A DNA stretch of 32,566 nucleotides from an uncultured Caulobacterales bacterium (GCA_938001915.1 CALLBD010000076.1:1-32566); one strand, 5' to 3'. Positions 6,772 to 16,570 are shown, numbered from the stretch's first letter. Notes: generated by a model from the letters alone, not told the origin. Translations and numbers: made by a program.

Positions 6772-8179
6772 GAGCGACCAAATAGAAAAGAAAACAGGAA
6801 AAGGCCAGAAGATGTGGGGGGGCCGCTTTGCCGCAGGCCCGGGCGCGCTCATGCAGGCTATTAATGTCTCCATCGGATTTGACCGCCGCCTCGCCGCGCA
6901 AGATATTGCGGGCTCCAAAGCCCATTCCGATATGCTGGCTGCGCAAAGCATTATTACGGCAGAGGACCGCGACGCCATTCACATGGGCCTTGATGAGATT
7001 AAAGCCGAGATTGAGGCGGGCACCTTCCCGTGGTCAGAAGAGCTGGAAGACATTCATTTGAACATCGAAGCGCGCCTCAAAGATAAAATCGGCGAAGCGG
7101 GCGGACGGCTACACACGGGCCGCTCTCGCAATGACCAAGTTGCAACAGATTTTCGCCTTTGGGTGCGCGAACATGTTGAGCTATTTCAAAACCAACTTAC
7201 GGCCCTCATTGAAGCACTGGTTGAGCAAGCCGACGCTAATGCTGACACCATCATGCCGGGCTTTACCCATCTCCAATCTGCGCAGCCCGTCACATTTGGA
7301 CATCACATGCTGGCCTATGCAGAAATGTTCGCGCGGGACCGCGCGCGCTTTGCAGATTGCCATACACGCTTAAATGAAAGCCCGCTCGGGGCCGCGGCGC
7401 TTGCCGGCACGCCTTATCCGATTGACCGGGAGATGACGGCAAAGGCCCTTGGTTTTAGTCGCCCGATGGCCAATTCTCTCGATGCCGTATCTGCGCGAGA
7501 TTTTGCGCTGGAAGCCCTGTCGGCGGCCACGATTTGCGCAACGCATCTTTCGCGCCTCTCCGAGGAAATTGTCATTTGGACCAGCGCGCAATTTCAATTC
7601 ATCAAACTGACGGATGCTTTCACAACAGGCAGTTCTATTATGCCGCAAAAGCGTAACCCCGACGCGGCGGAATTGGTCCGTGCGAAGGTCGGCCGCATCA
7701 TGGGCGCTTTCACGGCGCTCTCCATTGTCATGAAAGGCCTGCCCCTCGCCTATTCCAAAGATATGCAAGAAGACAAAGAACCCGTCTTTGACGCTTTTGA
7801 CGCGCTAGAGCTTGGCCTTGCGGCAATGGCCGGCATGGTCGCTGATATGACGCCGAATAAGGAACGTCTTGCAGAGGCCGCAGGTGCAGCCTTCTCAACC
7901 GCGACAGACCTCGCAGATTGGCTTGTCATGAATTTAAATATGCCCTTCCGCGACGCCCATCACGTCACAGGCACCATTGTTGCGCTGGCAGAAAAGCAAG
8001 GCGTGACATTGGACGCGCTGGCCCTTGCCGACATGCGAAGCGTAGAGCCGCGCATCACGTCAGACATCTTCAACGTGCTGACGCCGCTGGCCTCCGCAAC
8101 AAGCCGCACAAGCTATGGCGGGACATCCCCGGATAATGTGAGACAGCAAGTTACCAGCTGGAAAGCGAAACTCACTTAA
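6770..8179 (+). CDS. argH: Argininosuccinate lyase
   Basis: This 469-residue enzyme has the usual length. It cleaves argininosuccinate to arginine and fumarate, the last step of arginine synthesis, in the cytoplasm as a tetramer. The start has MWGGRF shortly after it, HTGRSRNDQ at ~114-122 (substrate binding), and the fumarase/aspartase signature [11 protein letters not shown] at ~287-297, which carries the catalytic Ser loop. The ATG at 6770 has GAGG five bases upstream; an ATG at 6743 in frame is less likely. It is divergent from tlpA with overlapping start codons and converges on a minus-strand gene, sharing the TTAA at 8176-8179 for both stops. Confidence 0.97.
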   Translation: MSDQIEKKTGKGQKMWGGRFAAGPGALMQAINVSIGFDRRLAAQDIAGSKAHSDMLAAQSIITAEDRDAIHMGLDEIKAEIEAGTFPWSEELEDIHLNIEARLKDKIGEAGGRLHTGRSRNDQVATDFRLWVREHVELFQNQLTALIEALVEQADANADTIMPGFTHLQSAQPVTFGHHMLAYAEMFARDRARFADCHTRLNESPLGAAALAGTPYPIDREMTAKALGFSRPMANSLDAVSARDFALEALSAATICATHLSRLSEEIVIWTSAQFQFIKLTDAFTTGSSIMPQKRNPDAAELVRAKVGRIMGAFTALSIVMKGLPLAYSKDMQEDKEPVFDAFDALELGLAAMAGMVADMTPNKERLAEAAGAAFSTATDLADWLVMNLNMPFRDAHHVTGTIVALAEKQGVTLDALALADMRSVEPRITSDIFNVLTPLASATSRTSYGGTSPDNVRQQVTSWKAKLT

Positions 8180-8814
8180 AGCGGTTTCGGGTTCACACAA
8201 GTTTTTGGAACGCGTGATAAGATTTGCGTGATGGGCTCCGCGGCCCAGCTATCTGGATAAGGTTTGTTAATAGAGCTTGGCCGCCATCCCAAAACCCACA
8301 TATTTGTAGCTTCATCAAACTCGGCATTCAGCCCCAAGGTTTCTTCGGGACTGACAATCACGATCCTAATAAGGCGGTCGGCTTTGGACCCAATGGCTTT
8401 CGCGGCTTCATGTGCGCTATTATCGGCTGCAATAAAAACGGGAACGGGGCCAGACCCGAAATCATAGGGCATCTCGCATATACGGTCCTGCGCGCCGCGA
8501 AAATTAGCGAGACGGAAGCCACGGGTCTTAACCCCATCAGAGGGTGTTTCTTCGAGCGTATTCAGGGCCGCAAAGGCTTTCGCGGCCGCGCGGTCGAAAC
8601 GGCGTTGTTTTGGAACAGGTACATCTAGGCGGTTGATAACGGCATTCGCGCTAGATTTCAAAGTATCCGCCGCCCCGCTCACCGCGCGAGCGGGCGCCGT
8701 CGCAACCTGCCATGCTTTATAAATGCCGACACAACCCAATAAGCAAATCAGTAAGATGGCTGTCCATTTTAACGCCTTCCACATCTCCGTTCTATCGGGC
8801 TTAGGCTCACTCAT
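8176..8814 (-). CDS. Membrane-anchored hypothetical protein
   Basis: This 212-residue protein has a short cytoplasmic tail, one membrane helix (residues ~14-32, [16 protein letters not shown]) and a periplasmic domain of about 170 residues. The domain has two Cys, one in ICEMPY and one in TCVNP, that may pair. The first ~40 residues after the helix are Ala-rich and helical. No known domain is recognised. It overlaps the upstream DUF1289 gene by four bases (ATGA), so the two are translationally coupled and probably co-transcribed. The stop shares TTAA with the argH stop. Alternative starts at an internal Met 10 codons further in would keep the membrane helix. Confidence 0.75.
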   Translation of the reverse strand: MSEPKPDRTEMWKALKWTAILLICLLGCVGIYKAWQVATAPARAVSGAADTLKSSANAVINRLDVPVPKQRRFDRAAAKAFAALNTLEETPSDGVKTRGFRLANFRGAQDRICEMPYDFGSGPVPVFIAADNSAHEAAKAIGSKADRLIRIVIVSPEETLGLNAEFDEATNMWVLGWRPSSINKPYPDSWAAEPITQILSRVPKTCVNPKPL

Positions 8815-9011
8815 GATGAAGACCCTTCAGCATTTAAATCTTTCAAGCGTTTTTTGGCTTCAATATTGGCGAACGCCCTTTGGGCAGGTGAGTAATTTAT
8901 CCACCCCGCTATATCCGCACGCATCCGGCCGCAGCCTGTGCAAACGCCAGAGCTTATGTCCAATGTGCAAATGAGCTTGCAGGGGCTATCCGTATCAATA
9001 TGTGCCGTCAT
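8811..9011 (-). CDS. DUF1289 small Cys-rich protein
   Basis: This 66-residue protein has the DUF1289 pattern: Cys-x3-Cys in SPCKLICTLD, followed by GVCTGCGR with a Cys-x2-Cys, then an aromatic DIAGWINYS region. The four Cys probably bind a metal, likely zinc or an Fe-S cluster, although the family's function is not established. It is often found as a short cytoplasmic protein in proteobacteria. It overlaps the downstream membrane protein by four bases. AGG lies three bases before the ATG, an unusually short spacing. Confidence 0.85.
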   Translation of the reverse strand: MTAHIDTDSPCKLICTLDISSGVCTGCGRMRADIAGWINYSPAQRAFANIEAKKRLKDLNAEGSSS

Positions 9012-9094
9012 GCGCCTAAGTTACCCGCAAAGCGCCAGACTGCAAGCTTTGTTGATTTCCGGCTTTTTGCTGCCCGTCAAACTCCAAAAAGCCC

Positions 9095-9874
9095 CTACTC
9101 TTCCTCAACGGCGTCCGCCATGCCAAACTTCCGCATTGTCTTGGGCGATGGCACAGGTTGTAAGTCATATTCACCGCCCCCAATCACGAGATATGAGGCA
9201 TCAAGGTCTTCAATATCATCCAGGCTGACAACCCACATATCATTTACGGGCTCAAGCTCTAAGATATTTTCTATATCGCCAGAGAATGCAGCGGCGGTTG
9301 GAACGGCCTCACGGTCACGCATGCGGATACCGAAATAATCCGTATCAGGCATAAATATCGCGAGGGCGGAAGGCAGCATTTTCTTATAGAATTTTTTCCC
9401 GTCTTTTGCGGCTTCTTCTAATTCTGCGAGACTATGTTTGCCGGGTGTCGACTTGAACAAGGGCGCAAGCCCCATTTCGAAATAGAGACCTTCATCGTCA
9501 TAGGGGCGATCTGCGCGGGTGGGGTCATCTACGCAAATATCCGTATCTGGCCGCGCTGATGCCGCTTCAATAAACGAAGGAACAGCGCCCGTCTCACGGG
9601 AGAAGGGCATCTCAGTAACAAGCTCGCCATCTTTGGACAAATAAAACCTATCGGGCCAAATGCCGTCATCTTTTATGATAAAACGCGGTTTCAAGCGTAC
9701 ATCCACAATATCCCTGCGCTCAGCTTTGACTTCGCCTAACTCGCTGACCAATTTGGGGACATCTTTTGCGGGGAAGCAAAAGGTCTCCCCCCGCAGTTTC
9801 TCACCCGCAGCGAAGGCGGCCACGCTGTTACTACACAGGGCGATAAGCGTAAAAGGCAGTATTGCGTATTTCAT
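9095..9874 (-). CDS. Secreted hypothetical protein
   Basis: This 259-residue protein has a signal peptide (MKYAILPFTLIALCSNSVAA, cleavage near AFA at ~21). The start at 9874 is preferred because the in-frame extension (to 9928) adds a Trp/Ser-rich stretch before the signal. The mature chain contains GETFCFP and ICVDDP, whose two Cys may pair, and a Tyr/Asp-rich middle (RPYDDEGLYFEMGL). It ends in a strongly acidic tail AVEEE. No catalytic motif or known family is recognised. It is divergent from the small lipoprotein gene and about 80 bases downstream in the same orientation lies the DUF1289 gene. Likely periplasmic. Confidence 0.7.
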   Translation of the reverse strand: MKYAILPFTLIALCSNSVAAFAAGEKLRGETFCFPAKDVPKLVSELGEVKAERRDIVDVRLKPRFIIKDDGIWPDRFYLSKDGELVTEMPFSRETGAVPSFIEAASARPDTDICVDDPTRADRPYDDEGLYFEMGLAPLFKSTPGKHSLAELEEAAKDGKKFYKKMLPSALAIFMPDTDYFGIRMRDREAVPTAAAFSGDIENILELEPVNDMWVVSLDDIEDLDASYLVIGGGEYDLQPVPSPKTMRKFGMADAVEEE

Positions 9875-9921
9875 CTGAGACGTTTTCCAGTTATGCGGTT
9901 CCCAATATGATGAGGAAGACC

Positions 9922-10167
9922 ATGACATTTCTTGAGCCTAGCAAATTCAGCGGCAGTATAAAAATGACGATATTGTCACTCTTGGCGGTGAGCCTTTTGG
10001 CAGGTTGCGGCATTCGCGGAACGCTAAAAACCCCTCCGCCTTTATTTGGAGGGGCCTCAAAAACTGATCCAGAGCAGGTCCCGATGGAGGATTTGGACAC
10101 TAGGAATGAAGATGAGGATGGCGACGGGTTCGAAGATTTAGACCGCGATCCACTGTCTGACCTGTAA
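9922..10167 (+). CDS. LptM-like small lipoprotein with Asp-rich tail
   Basis: This 81-residue lipoprotein (67 if started at the ATG at 9964) has the lipobox LLAGC and the motif GCGIRGTLKTPPPLFGG, typical of the small lipoproteins encoded next to lysA in proteobacteria. In enterics these were renamed LptM and help LptD mature; whether this protein does the same is inference. The ATG at 9922 has GAGG seven bases upstream. The C-terminus has the pattern DEDGDGFEDLDRD, a calcium-binding-like acidic loop resembling thrombospondin type-3 repeats, which is unusual for this protein class. It lies three bases upstream of lysA, so co-expression is likely. Confidence 0.75.
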   Translation: MTFLEPSKFSGSIKMTILSLLAVSLLAGCGIRGTLKTPPPLFGGASKTDPEQVPMEDLDTRNEDEDGDGFEDLDRDPLSDL

Positions 10168-10170
10168 ACC

Positions 10171-11460
10171 ATGCGACATTTTGACTATCAGAACGGCGAA
10201 ATGTTCGCCGAGGGCGTCCCCCTTGCCCGCATTGCGGAAGAGGTCGGGACGCCCGTCTATGTCTATTCAACGGCGACCTTCACGCGGCACTATCGGGTCT
10301 TTGCCGATAGTTTCAATGACACAGATGCGCTGATTGCCTATTCGGTCAAAGCTAATTCCAATATTGCCGTCCTCGCGACCTTGGCCGCGCAAGGGGCCGG
10401 CGCGGATGTAGTCTCTGGCGGCGAGCTCAAGCGCGCCCTCATCGCTGGCATTCCCGCAAAAAAAATCGTCTTTTCGGGTGTCGGAAAAACCCGCACGGAA
10501 ATGCGCGAGGCGCTAACCGCTGGCATTCGCGTGTTCAATGTTGAGAGCCTAGAAGAACTCCATGTTCTAAACGACACGGCTTTAGAAATGGGGCAAACGG
10601 CGCCAATCGCGTTCCGCGTCAACCCTGATGTCACGGCGGGCGGACATGCGAAAATTTCGACGGGTAAAAAAGAGAACAAATTTGGCATTGCTTGGTCTCA
10701 AGCCGAATTGGCCTATGAAGAAGCTGCGCGCTTACCGGCGATCGAAATCATCGGCGTTGATGTTCATATTGGCAGCCAAATTTCGGACCTTGCGCCCTTC
10801 GAGAAAGCTATACAAAAAGTGGGTGATCTAATAAAACGCCTTCGCGCGGCAGGGCACACAATTAAAAGCTTCGACATTGGCGGCGGGCTTGGCATCCCCT
10901 ACGGAAATAATACTGTCGTGCCGCCGCCCCCATCCGAATATGCGGCACTCGTAAAACGCCTCACAGCCGATTTAGATGTCGAAATGATATTCGAGCCGGG
11001 CCGCATGATTGCTGGAAATTCGGGCATTTTATTATCCGAAGTCCTTTATGTAAAACGCGGTGAAGACCGTGACTTCCTGATTATCGACGCGGCCATGAAT
11101 GACCTGCTGCGTCCCGCGCTTTATGACGCCTATCACGATATGGAACCCGTCAAACAGGGCGATTTGGACAAAATGGAAACCTATGATGTTGTTGGCCCCA
11201 TCTGCGAAAGCGGCGACACCTTCACCAAGGGCCGCGAAATGCCGAAATTGGAAAGCGGTGATTTAGTCGTCTTACACTCCGCTGGGGCATATGGCGCATC
11301 CCAATCGAGCCAATATAACACGCGTCCGCTCGTACCAGAGGTACTGGTGAATGGCGCTGAATATGCTGTTATTCGCGCCCGGCCGTCTATCGAGGACATT
11401 TTAAAGACCGAATCTCTGCCGAATTGGCTGTCAAAACACCAAAATGTCACGGACATTTAA
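10171..11460 (+). CDS. lysA: Diaminopimelate decarboxylase
   Basis: This 429-residue PLP enzyme of the alanine-racemase-fold group makes L-lysine from meso-diaminopimelate in the cytoplasm. The PLP Lys60 lies in YSVKANSN. The phosphate-binding DIGGGLGIPY, the DVHIGSQISD segment and the C-terminal CESGDTF (catalytic Cys and substrate contact from the second subunit) are all present. The length is usual for the family. Its start is three bases after the lipoprotein stop, and a TIGR02302 gene begins 36 bases after its stop. The arrangement small lipoprotein - lysA - TIGR02302 is conserved in alphaproteobacteria. Confidence 0.97.
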   Translation: MRHFDYQNGEMFAEGVPLARIAEEVGTPVYVYSTATFTRHYRVFADSFNDTDALIAYSVKANSNIAVLATLAAQGAGADVVSGGELKRALIAGIPAKKIVFSGVGKTRTEMREALTAGIRVFNVESLEELHVLNDTALEMGQTAPIAFRVNPDVTAGGHAKISTGKKENKFGIAWSQAELAYEEAARLPAIEIIGVDVHIGSQISDLAPFEKAIQKVGDLIKRLRAAGHTIKSFDIGGGLGIPYGNNTVVPPPPSEYAALVKRLTADLDVEMIFEPGRMIAGNSGILLSEVLYVKRGEDRDFLIIDAAMNDLLRPALYDAYHDMEPVKQGDLDKMETYDVVGPICESGDTFTKGREMPKLESGDLVVLHSAGAYGASQSSQYNTRPLVPEVLVNGAEYAVIRARPSIEDILKTESLPNWLSKHQNVTDI

Positions 11461-11496
11461 CGCGACAGCAAAGCTGATGCGAGTATAGTCAAGCCC

Positions 11497-14193
11497 ATGT
11501 CAGAGAATCTGGACACGGTTATACAGTCGACTCATCGCCTCGTTCGGCGCGCGAAACTGCGCCTTTACTGGGAAAACTACGCACCTGTCCTCGCGCTAGG
11601 ACTTTTAGCCCTTTGCCTCTTCTCCATCGGGGCCTCTCTTGGGATATGGCAATGGATTGGCGACCCTGTAAGGCTCATTGCGCTGATCATTACGGTGTTT
11701 TTTATCGCGCGTTCTGTTCTGCGGGCCGTCGCGCTCAAACCGCCAACGGAGTCGGATGCACGGCGGCGTGTTGAAAGCGACTCAGGCCAAACGCACCGCC
11801 CGCTAGATGTGCTGGATGATAGACCTGCCCTATCAGCAGACCTCTGGCCATCCCATCAAAAAAAGGCTTTAAATCAGGCGAAAAACCTTAGAGCCGCCAC
11901 GCCGCGCCCCACCCTCTCGCCCATTGATCCCTACAAGCTTCGCATTATAGCCCCGGCTCTTTTGTTATTATCCACCCTTTATATGGCGGGATTTTCGTTC
12001 GAACGCTTACGCAAGGCGGTCAGCCCAAGCTGGCAATCGCCCATTCGCGCTAGCCAAGTGAGTTATGAGGCCTGGATTGACCCGCCCGCCTATACGGGCC
12101 GTCCGCCCATTTATTTTAAAGACGGAACAAATGTCGCCGTCCCCAAGGGCAGTGAATTTGTGGTGCGTATTTCTGGTGTTAAGACCGCGCCGCGGCCACG
12201 GCTGAGCCAAAAATGGAAAAGCCGTTTCCTCACGCCGAAACGCTTAGGCGCGAAAAGCTTCGAGCTGCGCGAGACGATTGAGAATAGCGCGAATGTCGAA
12301 TTCCGCGTAGGCCTCTCTCGCAAAACTTTTGTGCTCAATGTGAGCGATGACCTCAAGCCTGAAGTCGAGATTGTCGAGCCGCCAAAAGCTGATAAAAGAG
12401 ACCGCTTAACCTTTGCCTATTCTCTAAAGGATGATTTCGGGGTCCAAGTCCTGAAACTGGAGATGGCGCTGATGGAGGACAATCTTACCCCTGAGACCGC
12501 TTTTGAAGGTGTCACGATTTTTGCAGATGTGCCGCTGCCCTCTGCGCGGCAAACCTCGGTTGAAAGCGCGAAAGCTGCCATTGATTTATCCAAAACTCGC
12601 TATGCTGGGCGCAAAGTCATCGGGCGGCTTGTCGCTGTGGACGGCGCGGAGCAAGCGGGGGTCTCCGAACCCGTTTGGTTTACGGTTCCGGATAAGATTT
12701 TTGTAGAGCCTCTCGCCAAAGCCGTCGCGGAGCAACGCATATGGGTAATGGAAGGCCTCGATGAGACCTATGCCGCCCTCCCTGAGCCCCAATGGGTGCC
12801 AAGTGACGGGTTCTGGAATGAATATAAACCGCGCCAACATTGGGACCGCGCGCCCGCTGCCATTCAGCGCGCAACCTTGCTCATTGAAGCTGTGACGGAC
12901 GAGCCAGCGGGCCTCTTTAAAGACCCTGCTGTCTTCATGGGGCTGCGTCATGCTCGCTCCCAAATGCGTCACGCCCATAGCCTTGCAGAGCTTCAAGGTC
13001 TGCCCGAGGATCTCTGGCGTATAGCCCTCCGGGCGGAATTTGGCGTCTTAGGCTCAGCTCTAGAAGAAATGCGCGAGGCCGAAGCTGCCTTAAGAGAAGG
13101 CATTGCCCGCCGCGCCTCGAAACGCGAAGTCGACACCTTATTCGATCGCTATAATCTGGCTGTTGATGCCTATACAGAAGAACTTCGGCGCAAAGCCCAA
13201 GAAGAGGGCAATGTGGCAGAAGGCGATGGCGGCGGCGGAAGCCAAAACGCAGGAAGCCTGGATGAAATTCAGGAACTTCTCAAAGCTATTGAAGAGGCTA
13301 ATGCCGCCGGCGACACCGAAGGCGCGCGCAAAGCGCTGGCCCGCTTGGCTGAAGTCCTAGAAAATATGCAAATCCAATTGTCTCAAGGCGGCGGCGGCGG
13401 AGGCGGTGGTCCCAGCGGCGGCGAAATGTCAGAAGAAGAGCAAAAGCAGCTGGAAGACCTAGCAGATCTAACGGGTAAGCAACGCGACCTACAAGATGAA
13501 ACGGAACAAGCTGAGCGCGAGGAAGAAACGGAAGAAGGTCAAGAGGGGCAGGATGGTCAAGAGGGGCAAGGAGAGGAGGCCGGCTCGCAAGGTCAGGACC
13601 CGCAGGAATTAGCCCGCCGCCAAGCCGAGCTGCGGGATCTTCTAAATCGTTTAGGCGACAGCCTACCCGCAGAAGGCGGAGATGACTCTGAGACGGGCTC
13701 ATCTGAGGGACAAGTCGAAGAACAAGGCGAAGGACAAGGCCAAAACCCAGGAGAGGCGCAAGGGGGAGGCAATGAAGACACACCTGAAGGACAAGGCGGC
13801 ACAGCCGGGTCTCAGGAATTACAAGAGCAATTCGCAGAAGGTATTGGCGCCGCCGAGGAAGCCATGCGCCAAAGTGAAGACGCCCTGCAAGAGGGTGACT
13901 TGGCCGGCGCAGGCGAAGCACAAGAAGATGCTATTCGGGCATTGCGCGAAGCCGGAGAAGCTTTGGCGGAAGCCGTCTCAGAGCGCGGAAATGAAGGCGA
14001 GAGTGACGGCGATGATCCGCTTGGGCGTGCAGATGAGGGGTTTGATGACGGATTGAGCGAAACCGATATTGATGACAGAGACAACGCGACCCGGTCGCGT
14101 GACCTTCTCGAAGAATTACGTCGCCGCGCGGCGGAACAAGACCGCGCCGTCGAAGAACGCCAATATTTAGAGCGTTTATTGAAGCGTTTTTAA
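11497..14193 (+). CDS. TIGR02302/DUF4175 family membrane protein
   Basis: This large 898-residue protein has three N-terminal membrane helices (residues ~28-52, ~58-80 and ~150-168), followed by a soluble, probably periplasmic part. The middle includes two beta-rich stretches and aligns in style with the alphaproteobacterial family TIGR02302. From about residue 575 to 850 the chain is low in complexity, very rich in Gly, Glu and Gln, with a run of eight Gly after LSQ. The C-terminal 40 residues are a charged helix (LLEELRRRAAEQDR). The family's function is unknown. It always tends to follow lysA, as here. Confidence 0.9.
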   Translation: MSENLDTVIQSTHRLVRRAKLRLYWENYAPVLALGLLALCLFSIGASLGIWQWIGDPVRLIALIITVFFIARSVLRAVALKPPTESDARRRVESDSGQTHRPLDVLDDRPALSADLWPSHQKKALNQAKNLRAATPRPTLSPIDPYKLRIIAPALLLLSTLYMAGFSFERLRKAVSPSWQSPIRASQVSYEAWIDPPAYTGRPPIYFKDGTNVAVPKGSEFVVRISGVKTAPRPRLSQKWKSRFLTPKRLGAKSFELRETIENSANVEFRVGLSRKTFVLNVSDDLKPEVEIVEPPKADKRDRLTFAYSLKDDFGVQVLKLEMALMEDNLTPETAFEGVTIFADVPLPSARQTSVESAKAAIDLSKTRYAGRKVIGRLVAVDGAEQAGVSEPVWFTVPDKIFVEPLAKAVAEQRIWVMEGLDETYAALPEPQWVPSDGFWNEYKPRQHWDRAPAAIQRATLLIEAVTDEPAGLFKDPAVFMGLRHARSQMRHAHSLAELQGLPEDLWRIALRAEFGVLGSALEEMREAEAALREGIARRASKREVDTLFDRYNLAVDAYTEELRRKAQEEGNVAEGDGGGGSQNAGSLDEIQELLKAIEEANAAGDTEGARKALARLAEVLENMQIQLSQGGGGGGGGPSGGEMSEEEQKQLEDLADLTGKQRDLQDETEQAEREEETEEGQEGQDGQEGQGEEAGSQGQDPQELARRQAELRDLLNRLGDSLPAEGGDDSETGSSEGQVEEQGEGQGQNPGEAQGGGNEDTPEGQGGTAGSQELQEQFAEGIGAAEEAMRQSEDALQEGDLAGAGEAQEDAIRALREAGEALAEAVSERGNEGESDGDDPLGRADEGFDDGLSETDIDDRDNATRSRDLLEELRRRAAEQDRAVEERQYLERLLKRF

Positions 14194-14201
14194 GCGCGGT
14201 T

Positions 14202-14933
14202 TTACGGATTTTCGGGCGCGAACCTATATCGCAATTCGACACCATCGATCGGCGGCGAGGGGTAATCTGTTTCAATCGTTATACGCTCGCCCGCCGCGAT
14301 TGTCCCGACTTCGACATACCAATCCACTAAGGCTTCACCCGACCGGTTTTCCAAGCGCATTTGGATGGGCGGGGAAGATATGGCCGAAGACGTCAAATTT
14401 ACGACCTCACCATTGACGCGCAATAAATCGACACCATCAACAACAAGGCGCTGCGACGTCAAGCCTTGAACATCCAAGCCATTTGATTTCACATTAATTC
14501 CCACGGCTTGGTAAAAGGTTGCCGTTTTGGGGAAGGCCTCAACAATGGCTTGCCGCTGCCATATGGCCAAAAATATGGCGCCGCCCAACAATAATAGCGG
14601 CACAGCCCATATCGACCGAATGGCTCGCTTGCGTTTGGATAATTTTTCCGCATCCGCCTTATTTCGCATCAATATATGCGCCCCGACCGAGGCGGGAGCG
14701 GGGTTTTCAAACGCCGTGTCCTGCGCCTCATCTGATTCTTTTTCGGCGCCAGTGAGGGTTTCAGGCGTTAAAACGACTGCTTTATTATCCTCCAGCGCCA
14801 GAACATCAGGGTCCACACCCTCAACAAACCAGACCGTTTGACAGCTCGCACATCGCACAGACCGCCCATTTGGGCCAATCGCACCGTCTTTCGCCATATA
14901 ATTTGTGGAACATTCGGGACAGGTCAGTATCAT
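14202..14933 (-). CDS. MJ0042 zinc-ribbon / DUF3426 membrane protein
   Basis: This 243-residue protein opens with a zinc ribbon: Cys5-x2-Cys8 and Cys28-x2-Cys31, in MILTCPEC and VRCASCQTVW. An acidic linker follows, then one membrane helix (residues ~109-127, AVPLLLLGGAIFLAIW) and a DUF3426 beta domain at the C-terminus. MJ0042/DUF3426 proteins are common upstream of ftsE in alphaproteobacteria; their role is unknown. The gene is divergent from ftsE (about 63 bases between the starts) and converges on the TIGR02302 gene with an 8-base gap. Confidence 0.9.
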   Translation of the reverse strand: MILTCPECSTNYMAKDGAIGPNGRSVRCASCQTVWFVEGVDPDVLALEDNKAVVLTPETLTGAEKESDEAQDTAFENPAPASVGAHILMRNKADAEKLSKRKRAIRSIWAVPLLLLGGAIFLAIWQRQAIVEAFPKTATFYQAVGINVKSNGLDVQGLTSQRLVVDGVDLLRVNGEVVNLTSSAISSPPIQMRLENRSGEALVDWYVEVGTIAAGERITIETDYPSPPIDGVELRYRFAPENP

Positions 14934-14996
14934 AGGTTTTTAGTATATTCCGAGTCAGTCAAAGGTTACATACAGACCGTGACACAACAGGCCCAA

Positions 14997-15680
14997 ATGT
15001 CCAGTTTGCCCGACCTCGTTAATTTTGAACGTGTGGCGCTTCGCTATGGCCGAGGTCCAGAGGTTTTAACAGAGGCAACTTTAGATTTGCCGCAGGGCAG
15101 TTTTACCTTCCTAACGGGGCCATCGGGCGCAGGTAAATCAACGCTTTTAAAACTCTGCTACCTGTCTCTCATTCCGTCTCGCGGTCTTATCCGCATGTTT
15201 GGGAAAGACAGCGCCCTGCTCACGAATGCCGAGCGCCAAGCGATAAAACGTAGAATTGGGGTAGTTTTGCAGGACTTCCACCTCATTGAACATCTCTCGG
15301 TCTATGAAAATGTTGCCCTGCCCTTGCGGGTCGCAGGACAATCTCGCGCGGCCTATCACACGGATTTGGTTGAATTGCTCGATTGGGTCGGATTGGGGCA
15401 CAGGCTAGACGCCTATCCGCCTACCCTGTCTGGCGGAGAGAAACAGCGCTGCGCGATTGCGCGGGCCGTTATCGCCAAGCCAGACCTGCTTATTGCGGAT
15501 GAACCAACGGGCAATGTTGACCCCGAAATTGGCCGGCGTTTGCTCCGCCTATTCTCAGAGATGAACCGGATGGGTACAACAATTCTCATCGCAACACATG
15601 ACACCCATTTAATTGATGAGCTGGACGCACGGGTTCTGCGTATAGAGAAAGGGCAGATATTTACGGGCAAAGCCATATGA
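14997..15680 (+). CDS. ftsE: Cell-division ATP-binding protein FtsE
   Basis: This ABC ATPase of 227 residues has Walker A GPSGAGKST, a Q-loop, the signature LSGGEKQRCAIARA, Walker B LLIADEPTGN and the switch ATHD. FtsE with FtsX forms the membrane complex that controls cell-wall hydrolases at the septum. I start at the ATG at 14997, where AGG lies five bases upstream and the protein length fits the family. Further upstream in-frame starts would add an unconserved ~50-residue tail overlapping the divergent gene. Its stop overlaps the ftsX start by four bases (ATGA). Confidence 0.95.
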   Translation: MSSLPDLVNFERVALRYGRGPEVLTEATLDLPQGSFTFLTGPSGAGKSTLLKLCYLSLIPSRGLIRMFGKDSALLTNAERQAIKRRIGVVLQDFHLIEHLSVYENVALPLRVAGQSRAAYHTDLVELLDWVGLGHRLDAYPPTLSGGEKQRCAIARAVIAKPDLLIADEPTGNVDPEIGRRLLRLFSEMNRMGTTILIATHDTHLIDELDARVLRIEKGQIFTGKAI

Positions 15681-16570
15681 GCGCCCGCAGTGTCCATCCG
15701 CCCCAAGAGGCCGCCCTCCTGCCGCATAAGCTCCGCAATGTTCGCGCGCTTTGGGTTGTTTTGAGTATCATGGCGCTATTGGCCTGCTGCGCTTTGCTAT
15801 TTGCGCGCGGCTCCCTGCGATTATCGGAAGATTGGCAATCGCAGCTCTCCGATACGCTTACCGTGCAAGTCCTATTGGAAGACATCCAAGACTGGACGCC
15901 GCAAACCTCGCTGGCGCGAGAGACATTAGGAGAGGTGTTCCCCGGCGCCGATATTGATGTCCTGCCGCAAGCCCAGGCGCGGGAGCTGCTTCAGCCGTGG
16001 CTCGGTAATACATCCCTGCCTGACAGCCTAGCTGTGCCGGGACTCATTACACTCACGGGTCCAGATTTAAATCAAGCCACGGCGCAAAAGGCTTTAGAGG
16101 CCGCGGGCCTTAGAGTGAATATTGATGATAATACGCGCTACGCAGATGAGCTAGGCCGCACGGCGCGGCGCTTCGTGAGCATTGGATATGTGACGCTGCT
16201 TTTGATGCTTATCGCTGGCCTGTCCGTCAATATTTTCGCGACCCGCGCCGGGTTGATTGCGCAGAAAGATATTATCCGCGTTCTGGTTCAAGTGGGCGCG
16301 AGTGATAAATTCATCGCCCGCCTCTTTATCCGTCAAGCCCTGCGGCGCGGCTTGATAGGCGCGGCAATGGGCGTATGTATTGCGTTTTTGCTTTGGCTCG
16401 GCCTGTCTCTTTTGGGCGGCTGGGGCGAATTGGGGTGGACCACCCTCAGCGCAGGACTTGTCGATACTTTATGGCTTGTCGGATTAGGCTGTGTCTTTGC
16501 CCTTATTTGCGCGGCAGCTGCTGGGGTGACGACAATACGCCAATTAGCATTTGAGCGCAGACGCTTGTGA
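15677..16570 (+). CDS. ftsX: Cell-division protein FtsX
   Basis: This 297-residue membrane protein has the FtsX layout: a short N-terminal cytoplasmic part, helix 1 at ~31-50, a periplasmic loop of about 110 residues (TVQVLLEDIQDW...LINIDD-like), then three helices (~175-195, ~220-245, ~265-290) with the FtsX/MacB motif region between them. It pairs with FtsE, with translational coupling by the four-base overlap, and its stop overlaps the next gene in GTGA. It transmits ATP hydrolysis to periplasmic amidase activators. Confidence 0.93.
   Translation: MSARSVHPPQEAALLPHKLRNVRALWVVLSIMALLACCALLFARGSLRLSEDWQSQLSDTLTVQVLLEDIQDWTPQTSLARETLGEVFPGADIDVLPQAQARELLQPWLGNTSLPDSLAVPGLITLTGPDLNQATAQKALEAAGLRVNIDDNTRYADELGRTARRFVSIGYVTLLLMLIAGLSVNIFATRAGLIAQKDIIRVLVQVGASDKFIARLFIRQALRRGLIGAAMGVCIAFLLWLGLSLLGGWGELGWTTLSAGLVDTLWLVGLGCVFALICAAAAGVTTIRQLAFERRRL

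Noticed and set aside
6772-6978. N-terminal extension of the TlpA-like protein to 263 residues
   Set aside because: It runs antisense through the start of argH and adds Arg/Pro-rich residues before the hydrophobic anchor.
13298-13921. A 207-codon minus-strand frame inside the TIGR02302 gene
   Set aside because: It is the antisense image of the Gly/Glu/Gln-rich segment, which yields long Leu/Pro/Arg frames by composition.
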